Shown here: piece after piece, positions 16,301-24,122 of the stretch | Position numbering within the stretch: position 1 is the first letter of the stretch | How the letters are laid out: every line of letters starts with the position of its first letter | Assembly (NCBI GenBank): GCA_016218815.1 | Contig: JACRCX010000112.1 | Location: forward strand, 1-36,287 | DNA from: Deltaproteobacteria bacterium | Lineage (GTDB): Bacteria > Myxococcota_A > Polyangia > DRWM01 > JAAZOP01 | Reading direction: 5' to 3' | Length of the DNA: 36,287 nucleotides | Notes under the pieces: model-generated | The model's database searches: none | What the model saw: the letters and a program-made list of their open reading frames with translations, nothing else | Told to the model about the DNA's origin: nothing | Program-made: the position numbers and the translations under genes

Positions 16301-17101
16301 GAAGCCGACGACGCCGCCGAGGAGGGTTCCGGGGAGGACGTCGGCCTTGACCGAATCGAGCCACACGCCCCAGGTGAGGAGCTGGAAGAACGACTCGCCC
16401 TCCGTTCCGCCCAGGCCGACGGTGCCGTAGAGGTCGCCTTCGTCGAAGGAGAGGACGGAGTCGTAGCCCAGGAGGCGCGGGGTGCGCATGCGACCGTAGC
16501 CGAAGATGGGCTCGGAGTTGACGACGATGGGGACGGGGGCGGTGAGGCACCGCGTCTCGATCGCGCGCTGCTCGCCCTGGCGGGAGCCGTCGCCGAGCGG
16601 ACCGCGCTTGAGGCCGGAGACTCGGATGAAGGTGCCGCGCAGGGCGTACTGGGGAGTGCCGACCTCGACCGCCTCGCTGCGGCCGTCGATGCGCACGCGG
16701 GTAGTGCGGGCGAGGGTCCCGTCGCCGGACTCGAGCAGGATCTCGTCGGGCTGCGCGTCGAGCAGGGCGTTGAGGCCGAGGGCGAGCTGGCGGACGTCGG
16801 CGGTGTCGAGGTTCTCCTTGGAGGCGAAGAGGAAGTCGAAGAGCTGGGCCAGCTCGTCGGGGGCGAAGCCGCCGCCGGTGTAGGAGAGGCCGATCTCGCG
16901 GCGTCCGAGCTCGACGTCGACGAAGTCGGCGCCGTTGGCGACGGCGGCCTGGATCAGCTCGAGGATGTAGTAATGGGGGGAGGCCAGGGCGAAACGGCGG
17001 AGCTTCTGGACGGCGCGGGAGCGGGCGACGGCGAAGCGCTTGTGCGCGACGAAGCCGCCGGGCTGGCGGGAGCGGGCGACGACGTCGTCGACGGCGGACA
17101 C
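13310..17101 (-). CDS. Large protein with degenerate GHKL ATPase-like N-terminal domain
   Basis: A 1,263-residue protein of unknown function. Residues ~40-140 look like a GHKL (Hsp90/histidine kinase-type) fold: YYILELIQAAVANGADFVDV at the N-box with the metal-binding Asn replaced by Ala, then SYTGGGFAPDELAQLF at the G1 position, and LALGLNALL at the G2 position. ATP binding is doubtful. The middle (150-800) is alpha/beta without a known motif. Residues ~807-847 are a Pro/Ser linker coded by G-rich repeats, and ~1084-1120 contain hairpin-repeat-coded NRVLQDAAAPN / NRALRGAAASPG. GTG at 17101 follows the Hsp90-like stop by one base, with GGGAGG upstream, so translation is coupled. It probably forms a complex with the upstream two ATPases. 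Confidence 0.75.
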   Translation of the reverse strand: MSAVDDVVARSRQPGGFVAHKRFAVARSRAVQKLRRFALASPHYYILELIQAAVANGADFVDVELGRREIGLSYTGGGFAPDELAQLFDFLFASKENLDTADVRQLALGLNALLDAQPDEILLESGDGTLARTTRVRIDGRSEAVEVGTPQYALRGTFIRVSGLKRGPLGDGSRQGEQRAIETRCLTAPVPIVVNSEPIFGYGRMRTPRLLGYDSVLSFDEGDLYGTVGLGGTEGESFFQLLTWGVWLDSVKADVLPGTLLGGVVGFDRLHKTADHAAVVQDDRLQELFTRLRPYARMLAEGRRGAATHEMWTVDGRPLRTSDIRATFRQHRTVVAVPRGKPGERLERARRAAELGAALQAPVVLLGADDAPALRLLGGPDARVVLPDVSDGADLAFYRRPTDDPPGRPWLVAPIDVEPLPIPRLLELAERDGLVPPRGDRETERLHVWLREAAAVGDVRATIYAPERIAPGVELWVDTLVTGRRIVAGNMPSPFPGFVLRVELPDASPRGWQRPWPGRPQATPAGILSAALAHHVVPALETAARRLLTGLGQLPVEPGSAAARIALAALARSALKRLRSTPDGSVEVRFSILDPALPDALLDLPLLRTLDGNAVSLRTLEKLVDASAGVVYGAVREVPPDLDGLDRSRILDLDLHQERMLIGLLGEAAYVRVDRRDVLAQAAGVLCRDFALGLRPFPDFPLLVEGVDPAALPPIQRSAVEAALVERLVAVFRGARGDEESRRQAARHLMWFVYRKAAHRAGGDDDYGVSLLPLFLDADGVPRSLAQLRPALASPAGLRMHDGWSTDVATLAPPTPPSPSPLPPSADPRPPTPDPILSPSPIPQPPLAMNPLSFRLLSQLGRVRPAFDFDLSDAEALADPAPPETAYAAAVTIDDEFAAGTSGVPMLEPSDPAIAVLDLRSRRVGAVRDPAGKAGVVGRLEVKVASLPPDVLGLLVDRAIASLLDEVTRRIPALAPGSPERERCVRAALRLAARRVVLTAQPDGTVALDVLDAPARRALDLPLFPTPDGIAASGWMVLREFAASRSGTAPPGPSFALASDAPPFLRSWLAATCCDQRIVRPASHSADANRTAEPNRVLQDAAAPNPPPTPNRALRGAAASPGPATLAFSTPDCDPDGGDFGRRLTEAMRRLHEECAAPGSPIEVAVWDTSTVPAQANIAQGRTIFLQPTSDGPRLIFDTRHWLLARARAHGPADPESLAWLLLAASAQINVALESITNRTELDLQARLLDLLERGALVPPDRA
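13751..13768. repeat. Hairpin repeat in coding DNA, copy 1
   Basis: Arms CGCGCCC and GGGCGCG with loop CGAA, followed by GTTCGG. In the mRNA (minus strand) the loop reads UUCG closed by C-G, a very stable tetraloop. It lies inside the large GHKL gene. Confidence 0.85.
13798..13817. repeat. Hairpin repeat in coding DNA, copy 2
   Basis: Arms CCGCGTCC and GGACGCGG with loop TGAA, followed by TTCGG. The stem differs from copy 1 at several paired positions yet stays fully complementary. A third copy is at 24123-24142. Confidence 0.85.
14596..14680 (+). repeat. G-rich repeat (GGGGTC units) inside the large GHKL gene
   Basis: On the plus strand four GGGGTC-type units (about 14596-14626) are followed by runs of G up to seven or eight long, to about 14680. 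This fits a G-quadruplex on the template strand of the minus-strand gene. In the protein it codes the Pro-rich linker TPPSPSPLPPSADPRPPTPD, and the frame is kept throughout. Confidence 0.85.
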
Positions 17102-17102
17102 G

Positions 17103-18965
17103 TCAGGCGCCTCCCGCGGCGGAGCGGAGGAGCGCGTCGTCGCGTTCGAGCATCCGATCCTCGACGAGCAGCAGGCTGCGGGCCAGGCAATACGCGGCGA
17201 GGGCGGGGCGGCGCGCGTGGAGCGTGGCGAGGCGGCGGAGGTGGGGATGGTCGCGGTGCACCGCGGCCTCCAGGACGTGCCTGGACGCCGGACGGAGCTT
17301 CGGGGGGCGCGCCATGAGCGGGCCGAGGCGGCGGGCGGTGACGAAGAGCGGCACATCGGCGCCGGGGACCTCGACGACGAACGTGCCCAGGCGACCGTAG
17401 CGGGCATCGATGCGGCCGAGAAGGGCGCTTGCGGCGTCCAGCAGGGGGCGCAGCTCCTCGGGCGGGTGCTTGTCGGGGACGACGGGGAGGTAGACGTTCT
17501 CGGGGTCGGAGAGGTACGTCGGCCTGGGCCCCTCCTGCTCGGGCTGCCACAGGCCCAGGGTGAGGTGTCCGACGAAGCGGCGGGCGCGGTTGGCGAACAT
17601 GCGGTGCGCGCGTTGCTGGGCGATGCGGCACAAGACATCGTAGACGGCGTCGAGGGAATCGCGCGTGGGCGGAGGCGTCAGGCCGCGTTCGCGGCCGAGC
17701 AGGACGGGGAGCCGTCTGGTGCGCAGGCGGCGGGTGAGCGCGGTGGCCTGGTGCGAGACGAGCAGTCGGCCGTCGCGCTCGAGCGTCGCGTCGGCCTGGT
17801 CGAGGGACAAGGCGCCGCCGTGGACGTCACGCAGGAGCGGTCGATCGCGGACGCGGTCGAGGGACTCGACGGGCTCGAAGGAGAGGTAACCCAGGAGCGC
17901 GGCATAGCGTTCGACATCGGCCAGCTCCCACCTGGGGCGGGCGACCAGTGCGGAGAGTTCGGAGGCCAGGGCGTCGAGCAGGGGGCCGGCGGCGGCGGCG
18001 TCGAGCAGGGCCATGGCGTGGTCGTAGTTCTTGTCGCGCAGGACGGACTCGCGGGAGAGGGTGTGCTCCAGGTAGCGGGAGCTGATCTTGGCGGCGATGC
18101 GGCGGAAGCGCAGGGCGCGGCGGTCGTCGAAGACGGCCTTGCCGATGTCGGACACGGCGAGGGCGAGGCCGCGGTTGTAGAGGCCGTAGAGGGGGGAGCG
18201 GTTGTAGGCCAGGACGATCTCGGTGCCCGGGTGGGTGACGCGGGTCGGACAGTCGCCGGAAACGGCGAACGGCTCGTTGATCGGATGCACGGTCCGCTCC
18301 CGGCCTGCGGGCGGCGAGCGATCCTCGACGGTGACGCGGGTCTCGGTGTGGCAGCACCACTTGCGCAGGGCGGCCAGCGCGCCGTCGACGATCTCGCGAT
18401 AGCGGTGGTAGTCGGCCTCGACGAAGAGCGTGACCTGCGTCCCCTCGACGGGCGTGTCGATGCGGGTCTTGCTGAACGAGCGATCCTCGTGGAACAGCAC
18501 TTCCCAGTATTCGCCGCCGCGGCCGGTGTGGACGAGGACGGCGCGGGGGCGGAGGGCGAAGACGGAGACGAAGCCGATGCCGAACTTGCCGATCTTGGTG
18601 AGGTCGCCCTCCTTGGAGGAGGCGAAGAGGGTGGTGAGCTGGTCGTCGATGATCTTCTCGTCCATGCCTTCGCCGAAGTCGTCGACGTGGAGGCACGCGG
18701 CGCCGACGTGGCCCTCCGCGAGCTGGAACTCGGTCCAGACCTCGACGACGGGGGTACCGGCATCGATGCTGTTCTGGGCCAGCTCGCGCACGCAATCGAA
18801 GGCGTTGCTGAACTGCGTGACGAGGTTTTCGACGGCGCCGGACTCGAGCGAAGGGAGGGAGTTGTTGGTGCTCGGCGCGAGAGGCGCCGAGTCCCTTCGG
18901 GGCCTTGGTTGGTTGTCGGGGACGAGTTGTTGGTCCGGACGAGGCGAACGGGGTGCGTTGGTCAT
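17103..18965 (-). CDS. Hsp90-like GHKL ATPase
   Basis: A 620-residue protein with an Hsp90-type ATP-binding domain. The N-box is E61-LAQN65-SIDAG, the G1 box D95/D96-FGEGMD and the G2 box GKFGIGF at 126-132, all intact, so ATP binding is likely. A middle domain follows; HSP90-like features fade after ~300 and I recognise no dimerisation domain. Residues ~5-40 are a Pro/Arg/Asn-rich extension coded by repeats (the GAGTTGTTGGTC family and a hairpin at 18871-18891); the conserved fold starts near ESGAVENLVTQFSNAFDCVR. The ATG overlaps the stop of the AAA+ gene as ATGA. It is not HtpG: length and C-terminus do not fit. Role unknown, probably a conformational ATPase working with its two neighbours. 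Confidence 0.85.
   Translation of the reverse strand: MTNAPRSPRPDQQLVPDNQPRPRRDSAPLAPSTNNSLPSLESGAVENLVTQFSNAFDCVRELAQNSIDAGTPVVEVWTEFQLAEGHVGAACLHVDDFGEGMDEKIIDDQLTTLFASSKEGDLTKIGKFGIGFVSVFALRPRAVLVHTGRGGEYWEVLFHEDRSFSKTRIDTPVEGTQVTLFVEADYHRYREIVDGALAALRKWCCHTETRVTVEDRSPPAGRERTVHPINEPFAVSGDCPTRVTHPGTEIVLAYNRSPLYGLYNRGLALAVSDIGKAVFDDRRALRFRRIAAKISSRYLEHTLSRESVLRDKNYDHAMALLDAAAAGPLLDALASELSALVARPRWELADVERYAALLGYLSFEPVESLDRVRDRPLLRDVHGGALSLDQADATLERDGRLLVSHQATALTRRLRTRRLPVLLGRERGLTPPPTRDSLDAVYDVLCRIAQQRAHRMFANRARRFVGHLTLGLWQPEQEGPRPTYLSDPENVYLPVVPDKHPPEELRPLLDAASALLGRIDARYGRLGTFVVEVPGADVPLFVTARRLGPLMARPPKLRPASRHVLEAAVHRDHPHLRRLATLHARRPALAAYCLARSLLLVEDRMLERDDALLRSAAGGA
18871..18891. repeat. Hairpin in the repeat-derived N-terminus of the Hsp90-like gene
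   Basis: Arms CTCGGCGC and GCGCCGAG around GAGAG, next to a diverged GAGTTGTTGGTC-family copy at 18911-18938. Both are in frame in the N-terminal extension. Confidence 0.8.
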
Positions 18966-20647
18966 GGGTTGACCTCGGCGGCGGGGCCGAGGGCGCGTTC
19001 GGCGGCTTCGCGGCTGGCGTTGAGCTGGCGGACCATGGCGGAGACTTCGGACTCGAAGCGTTCCTGCTCGGCGCGCGCGTCGGCATCGCGACGGAAGGCG
19101 GCCCAGTCGTCGAGGAACTGCAGGAGGCGGGACTCGTCGACGGGGCGGGCGAGCGTCTCGAGGAGGCGGGCGCGTTCGTCGGGGCCTGCCTGGTAGTAGG
19201 CTTCGGGGTATTCGAAGTCCTGGACGTGCGTGCGGACGTTGCCGGCGACGGACTCGGCGTTGCGGCCCGACAGGCAGAGAGCCACGGCCTTCTCACCGAC
19301 GCGGCGCCAGACGCCGTCGTCCTGGGGGAGCCAGCGGCGCACGTCGCGGAGCAGGACGTCGCGGAGCAGGCGGACGAAGTGGTCCGGCGTGGTCGGGCCG
19401 TCGACCTTGTGCGGGTCCTGTGCGATGCGGCTGATGGTGGCCTCGTCCATGTGCAGGGTGTTCGCGTCGCAGATGAGGAACCACTTGCCGTCGCGGGGGA
19501 GGAGGGTGCCGTCGAAGACGGCGAAGACGGCGGCGAGGTTCTGTTTCTCCTCGGCGCGCAGGTCGCTGCTGTCGCGGGAGGCGAAGGCGGTGTCGATGTC
19601 GGCCCAGTAGGCGCCGCAGACGCCTTCGAAGCCGTAGACCTCCTCGCGGAAGAGGCGGACGAGGTTGGCGGCGGAGGCGTTCTGGTAGCTCGAGGCCCAG
19701 TCGGTGCGGCGGATGACGAGGAAGCGGGCGGGGACGCCGAGGCGGGCGCACTCGTCGAGGAAGCGGTTGCCGATGGCGTGGGCGGTGGCGGTCTTGCCGC
19801 AGCCGGGGCGGCCGAGGCCGAAGAGGATGGGATTGAGGCGTTTGGGGTTGCAGCGGCTGGCGAAGTCGTAGGCGGCGACGTCGCGCGCGAGGCGCAGGCC
19901 GGCGCGGAGGTAGTCGTCGTTGCCGACGATGTTCTCGGGGTGGATCGGCAGAAGGCCCGTGCGGTCGGTCGGGGTGTCGTGGACCTCGAGGCCGCGGTAG
20001 GGGCGGCCGGCGACGGTGACGTTGCGAGCGGCGAGGGCGTCGACGGCGGCGCAGAGGGAGGAGCCGCGAGCGAGGTCGAGGACGGCACCGCGGAGGAGGG
20101 CGAGGAAGGCGGCGACAGCGCGGAGGAGCGCGTGGTCGGGCGGATCGGAGTCGCCTGCGGGCGAGCGGGGGAGGGCGGCGTAGGCGCGGGCGAGGCGGAG
20201 GACGCGTGTCGCGCGGGCGGGAGCGGGGAGATCCATTTCGAGCAAATCGGCCAGGCCGTCGAGCTCGAGGGAGCCGCTGACGGCGGGGGCGACGCGCAGA
20301 TCGCGGGCGGCGAGGGTGAAAGCGTCGGCGGTGACGACGAGCTGGAAGGCGGCGACGAGGCGGCGGTGGGGTGAAGCGAGCTCGGGGAGGGCGAAGGAGC
20401 CGGCGTTGCCGAGGTCGGCGAGGATGGCGCCGCGGCGTCGTTCCTCGGCGAGGAGGCCGAGGTCGACGGCGTCGGCGAGGGATTCGAGGGCGGTGATGGA
20501 GGCGGAGGTCAGACCGAAGGGGCTGGGGGCGGAGGTCTGGAGCAGGGCCGGGAGGCCGCTGTCGACGACGGCCTGGGCGGAGGTGGAGCGGGAGAAGCCG
20601 CCGGGGGGCAGGTGGATGGTGATGGGGGGAGGGTCGGAGAGGGACAT
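18962..20647 (-). CDS. AAA+ family ATPase of unknown system
   Basis: A 561-residue protein. The first ~230 residues are helical and unrecognised. The ATPase domain has Walker A GLGRPGCGKTATA at ~277-289, Walker B-like YWADIDTA near 347-354 (Asp-Ile-Asp in place of Asp-Glu), a sensor-1-like FLICDANT at ~390-397 and a downstream MDEATISRI with a candidate arginine finger. The C-terminal ~120 residues hold helical lid-like segments and a short coiled coil (RFESEVSAMVRQLNASREAA). ATG at 20647 gives MSLSDPPPI; no clear Shine-Dalgarno is seen, only a C-rich leader. The frame continues upstream into repeat DNA. First gene of a three-gene unit with ATGA overlap to the Hsp90-like gene. Confidence 0.83.
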   Translation of the reverse strand: MSLSDPPPITIHLPPGGFSRSTSAQAVVDSGLPALLQTSAPSPFGLTSASITALESLADAVDLGLLAEERRRGAILADLGNAGSFALPELASPHRRLVAAFQLVVTADAFTLAARDLRVAPAVSGSLELDGLADLLEMDLPAPARATRVLRLARAYAALPRSPAGDSDPPDHALLRAVAAFLALLRGAVLDLARGSSLCAAVDALAARNVTVAGRPYRGLEVHDTPTDRTGLLPIHPENIVGNDDYLRAGLRLARDVAAYDFASRCNPKRLNPILFGLGRPGCGKTATAHAIGNRFLDECARLGVPARFLVIRRTDWASSYQNASAANLVRLFREEVYGFEGVCGAYWADIDTAFASRDSSDLRAEEKQNLAAVFAVFDGTLLPRDGKWFLICDANTLHMDEATISRIAQDPHKVDGPTTPDHFVRLLRDVLLRDVRRWLPQDDGVWRRVGEKAVALCLSGRNAESVAGNVRTHVQDFEYPEAYYQAGPDERARLLETLARPVDESRLLQFLDDWAAFRRDADARAEQERFESEVSAMVRQLNASREAAERALGPAAEVNP

Positions 20648-20710
20648 GGGGGGAGGGTATCGCGGATGGGGGTGGGAGGGAATCGCGGGAGGAGGGGAGG
20701 GGGAAATTCT

Positions 20711-20780
20711 CGCGCAGAGACGCAGAGACGCAGAGGGGGAAGGAAGGAACCACCGATGGACACCGATGGGCACCGATGGG
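20711..20780. repeat. CGCAGAGA- and CACCGATGG-type tandem repeats
   Basis: 20711-20736 holds CGCAGAGACG-type units. 20751-20780 holds three exact-length 10-bp units CACCGATGGR. They lie in the divergent gap between the AAA+ gene and vapB. The second type is the same family, in the opposite orientation, as the CATCGGTGTT units at 24071-24100. Confidence 0.9.
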
Positions 20781-20863
20781 GGGAAGAGCGGGGAGAGCGC
20801 CGGGTTGAGCTTGACGTCACGGCACACGAGGTGTTAACCATGAGTGGGCTGAGAGGTACTCGC

Positions 20864-21130
20864 ATGGCGGTGCAAAGAACCCACGTCGTACTGAGCAAGG
20901 AGCTGGTCGAGGAAATCGACCGGATCGTCGGGCGTCGGAGGAGGAGCGAGTTCATCGCGGACGCGGCGGCTCGGGAGCTGTTGCGGCAGCGGCAGATCCT
21001 GGCGCTGGAGCGGGCCGCTGGTGCCTGGCGCGCGGCCGATCACCCGGAGATCCGGTCGGCCGCCCTCTTCGTGCGCAAGCTCCGGCGCGAGAACGAGCGC
21101 CGCCTCGCCACGCTGCACGCAGCGAAATGA
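20864..21130 (+). CDS. vapB: VapB-type antitoxin (ribbon-helix-helix)
   Basis: An 88-residue protein. The N-terminus MAVQRTHVVLSKELVEEIDR followed by IVGRRRRSEFIADAAARELL is a ribbon-helix-helix DNA-binding domain, and the C-terminal LRRENERRLATLHAAK would wrap the toxin. Antitoxins of this kind neutralise a PIN RNase and repress their own promoter. The ATG at 20864 has AGAGG at good spacing and gives the usual family start; an in-frame ATG at 20840 with GAGGTG upstream would add eight residues. Its stop overlaps the toxin start as ATGA. Confidence 0.88.
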   Translation: MAVQRTHVVLSKELVEEIDRIVGRRRRSEFIADAAARELLRQRQILALERAAGAWRAADHPEIRSAALFVRKLRRENERRLATLHAAK

Positions 21131-21537
21131 ACATCCTGGTCGACAGCTCGGTGCTGATCGACGTGCTTGGCGGTCGGGGGGGCAGGCCCGTGCTGCTGCG
21201 GCGACTTCTGGCGGAGGGCAGCCTGCTCTGCTCGTGCGACATCACCTTGGCGGAGGTCTACTGCGGCATGAGAGATCGCGAACGGGAGGTGACGGAGGCC
21301 TTCCTCGGCTCGCTGTTCTACATCCCGAGCGATCCCGAGACCGCTCGGCAGGCGGGAGTGCTGCGCCGGGACTGGCGGGTGAAGGGCCATTCGTTGGCGC
21401 TCGCCGACACCTTCCTCGCGGCGTTGGCGCTGCGGCACGGACTGCTCTTGCTCACCGACAACGTACGGCACTTCCCGATGCGGGGTCTTCTGGTTCGTCG
21501 GCCGGAGGAGCTTCGCAAGGCGTCCGAGCGGCGGTGA
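21127..21537 (+). CDS. vapC: VapC-type PIN-domain RNase toxin
   Basis: A 136-residue PIN-domain protein. The four acidic metal-binding positions are visible: D6 in NILVDSSVLID, E43 in ITLAEVYCG, D94 in ALADTFLAAL and D111 in LLTDNVRHF. VapC toxins cut specific tRNA or rRNA sites and stop translation until VapB is renewed. The gene overlaps vapB by four bases, typical of translational coupling. All catalytic residues are present, so the pair looks functional. It diverges from the AAA+/GHKL operon across ~215 bp of repeat DNA, a setting that would fit a defence-type island or simple plasmid-style persistence. Confidence 0.9.
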   Translation: MNILVDSSVLIDVLGGRGGRPVLLRRLLAEGSLLCSCDITLAEVYCGMRDREREVTEAFLGSLFYIPSDPETARQAGVLRRDWRVKGHSLALADTFLAALALRHGLLLLTDNVRHFPMRGLLVRRPEELRKASERR

Positions 21538-21597
21538 CGTGCGGACTCGGGGCGGGTGAGGCGGCGGGCAGCTTCCCGCGCTCCCCGCACTTTCCAC

Positions 21598-24093
21598 CTA
21601 CGGCATCTTCAGCTCGGTCGTGCACAACCCGTAGCCGCCGGGGCGGGCGTCGGACCAGATGAGGCGCCAGGCGCCATTTGCGGCGGGGACGGGGATGGGG
21701 GAGCCGAAGCTCGCGCGCTGGGCGGGGTCGTCGAGGCGTACGGGGCCGAGGAGGCGGGCGCCGTCGGCGGCGGCGAGGGCGGCGAAGTTGCCGTCGGTGG
21801 CCGCGTCGTACCAGGTTGCGGCGAGGACGGAACCGGCGAAGGAGAGGGCGGGGGAGCGCGGGTGTGCTCCGCGGCCGACGACGGTGCGGCGGAGGACGCT
21901 GGAGAGGTCGGGGGAGAGCCAGGTGATCGTGACGTCGCCGGCGGAGGCGGCCTCGCCGACGCCGAGGATGGCGAAGCCGTCGGCCACGGCGGCGAGGCGC
22001 TGATCTCCCCAGATGCCGTACTGGGCGTCGACCAGGGTCGTGCCCGTGGTCAGCGTGCCGTCTTCGGCGACCAGGAACAGGCGGACTAACTCCTTGGTGC
22101 CGGCCTCGCGATCGTGGAAGGCGACGGCGAGGGCGGTCGGGCCCCAGGCTGCGGCGATCGAGCCGACCTGATCGGGATCGGTCGCGGGAAGGACGACGTC
22201 CGCGGCGGCGGCGAGCGCGGCGGGTGCGGCGTCGGCAGCTGCGCGGACGATGCGGACGACCGTGCGGCGCCGGGAGTACTCGCCGCGCGCCATGACGAGC
22301 GCGATGCGCTCGCCGTCGGCGGCGAGGGCCGTGGCCCAGTAGCCCTCCTTGGGCGTCACGGAGCGGACGATGGGCGCGGCGCCGGGACGGAGCACGGCGG
22401 TCCGCACGTCGGCGGGGCCGCAAATTGAGGATTCGGCGCAACAGGACCAGGCGGCCAGTGCCGCGCCGGGCAGAGCCGCGACGGAGGGAAAGTCGCAACG
22501 CGGTTCGCCGGGGGTGAGGTCGACGGTCTCGCCGGCGGCGGTCCCGGTGGCGTCGAGCCACCCGGTCGAGACGTGGGAGTCGACGACCGCGTAGTCTTTC
22601 CAGACCAGAGCGGTCTCGCCGGAGGCGAGGCGGGCGGCAACGACGTCCTGGGGCATGTCGGTGGCGAGCGCGAGCTCGGTGAAGGACGGCGAACCGGACG
22701 GCGTGGCCGGAGTGCCGGTGGCGCTCGCCGTGCCCGCGGTGCGGACGACGGAGCGAGCGCCGGACCGATCGATGTACGCGACGCGTACGGTGGTGCCGTC
22801 GGCGGCGAGGGCGACCTCGGCTTCTCCCGGCGGTGCGGTGCAGGGCAGGACGGAGAGCGGGCTGTTCGCGCCGTCCGGGAGGACGGTGACGAGCGCGACG
22901 CCGTAGGAGGACGAGGGCCAGGCGGCGACGAAGCGATCGTCGGCCCAGACGAGCGCGGGGCGGAGGGGGCCGGCGGGCTCGCTGGTGAACGGCGCTTCGG
23001 CCTCGGGCACGTCGAGGCGACGGACGGCGAGCTGCCACGGGCCGCCGTTGGGGTCGTGGAAGGACTGGATCGCCAAAGGCTTGCCGTCGGCGCCGGCGGC
23101 GACGGCGTCGAGGGCCGCCCAGACGGGAACCTGGGGCGCGGTCGCGGGCTCGCCGCCAGCGTCGGGCCAGGCGAGGAGGCGTTCGTAGAGCGCCTCGCCG
23201 CCCTGGTCGTCGCTTTCCCAGAACGCGCCCCACCAGAAGGCGTGCAGGCCGTCAGATTCGGCGACGAGGGTGGGGCGGACGGGGTAGGGCTGCGCGCGTT
23301 CGGCTGCCGGGCGAGGGACGCCTTCGATCTCGCGCCACGGTCGCGTGTTGCCGCCGGGCCAGAAGGTCGTCGCCGCGACCGTGCCATCGGCGCCGAGCTT
23401 CGCGGAGTGGAGGTCCCCGCCTTCGGCCCAGACTGCGACGAACCCGCCCTCCCAGGCCGCGACCTCGGGCAACCCGAGCGGCGAGCCCGTGCCGGACAGC
23501 TTTTGCACGGCGCGCGCCGGCTCTGCGTTGGCGTCGAGCCGGGGCGCAACGACCGCGCCCGCCGGCTCGGCCTTGGCGTCCAGCCGGCGCGCAACGACGG
23601 CGGGGGAGGCGCCTTCTTCCAACCAGACTGCGAGGATGGATTCGGTGCGGGCGGCCAGCCGCACGCCCTGGGCGGCAGGTCCCGTTGCGAGGATCTTCGG
23701 GGCGTCGCCGCGGGCGGCTGCTTTGACGGTGGACGTCAGGAGGCGGCGGGTGGTGCCGTCGTTGTCTTCCCAGGCGACGAGCCAGTCTCCCGCGGCGGCG
23801 ACGATTGCGGGGTGGAGGGCATCGTTGTCGCCCGCGAGGATGCCGTCGGGCGTGGGCTGCGCGGCGCTGGCGCCGTCGGGTTCCGCCGCCGGCCCGGCGT
23901 CGCCGGTAACGGCCACGGAGTCGGGCGCCCCGGCTGCCGGTCCGGGCACGCCGGTGGCGCCGCCGGTCGTCCCGTCGGCGGCGGGCGGGGTCTTGCGGCA
24001 GGAGGGGGCGAAGGCCGCGAGGAGGGTGAGGAGGGCGGTGGCGCCGTGCGACAGCGCCGGCCCTGTCCGGCATCGGTGTTCATCGGTGTTCAT
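21598..24093 (-). CDS. Large exported protein, probably beta-propeller-like
   Basis: An 831-residue exported protein. After MNTDEHRCRTG comes a hydrophobic stretch ATALLTLLAAFAPSC, which may be a weak lipobox (PSC) or plain signal peptide. An Ala/Gly/Thr/Pro-rich linker follows. The body has recurring blade-like units: GDWLVAWEDNDG, ESILAVWLEEG, GGFVAVWAEGG, DRFVAAWPSS and LAATWYDAATDGN, typical of beta-propeller surface proteins of myxobacteria. A short tandem RRLDAKAEPAGAVV / PRLDANAEPARAV is seen near 170-195. The start ATG lies in an ACACCGATG repeat, with AAGGGA upstream. It ends the nrfHA-containing minus-strand run, but need not share its role. Confidence 0.75.
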   Translation of the reverse strand: MNTDEHRCRTGPALSHGATALLTLLAAFAPSCRKTPPAADGTTGGATGVPGPAAGAPDSVAVTGDAGPAAEPDGASAAQPTPDGILAGDNDALHPAIVAAAGDWLVAWEDNDGTTRRLLTSTVKAAARGDAPKILATGPAAQGVRLAARTESILAVWLEEGASPAVVARRLDAKAEPAGAVVAPRLDANAEPARAVQKLSGTGSPLGLPEVAAWEGGFVAVWAEGGDLHSAKLGADGTVAATTFWPGGNTRPWREIEGVPRPAAERAQPYPVRPTLVAESDGLHAFWWGAFWESDDQGGEALYERLLAWPDAGGEPATAPQVPVWAALDAVAAGADGKPLAIQSFHDPNGGPWQLAVRRLDVPEAEAPFTSEPAGPLRPALVWADDRFVAAWPSSSYGVALVTVLPDGANSPLSVLPCTAPPGEAEVALAADGTTVRVAYIDRSGARSVVRTAGTASATGTPATPSGSPSFTELALATDMPQDVVAARLASGETALVWKDYAVVDSHVSTGWLDATGTAAGETVDLTPGEPRCDFPSVAALPGAALAAWSCCAESSICGPADVRTAVLRPGAAPIVRSVTPKEGYWATALAADGERIALVMARGEYSRRRTVVRIVRAAADAAPAALAAAADVVLPATDPDQVGSIAAAWGPTALAVAFHDREAGTKELVRLFLVAEDGTLTTGTTLVDAQYGIWGDQRLAAVADGFAILGVGEAASAGDVTITWLSPDLSSVLRRTVVGRGAHPRSPALSFAGSVLAATWYDAATDGNFAALAAADGARLLGPVRLDDPAQRASFGSPIPVPAANGAWRLIWSDARPGGYGLCTTELKMP

Positions 24094-24100
24094 CGGTGGT
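24071..24100. repeat. CATCGGTGTT tandem repeat carrying a start codon
   Basis: Three 10-bp units; read on the minus strand as ACCGATGAAC-type units. The ATG of the 831-residue protein is the middle part of this repeat, so its first residues MNTDEHR are repeat-coded. A two-unit copy is at 24176-24194. Confidence 0.9.
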
Positions 24101-24122
24101 TTCCCTTCGTCCCGAGCAACAG

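Noticed and set aside
14699..17317. 872-codon open frame on the plus strand
   Set aside because: Antisense shadow of the large GHKL gene with the same biased composition.
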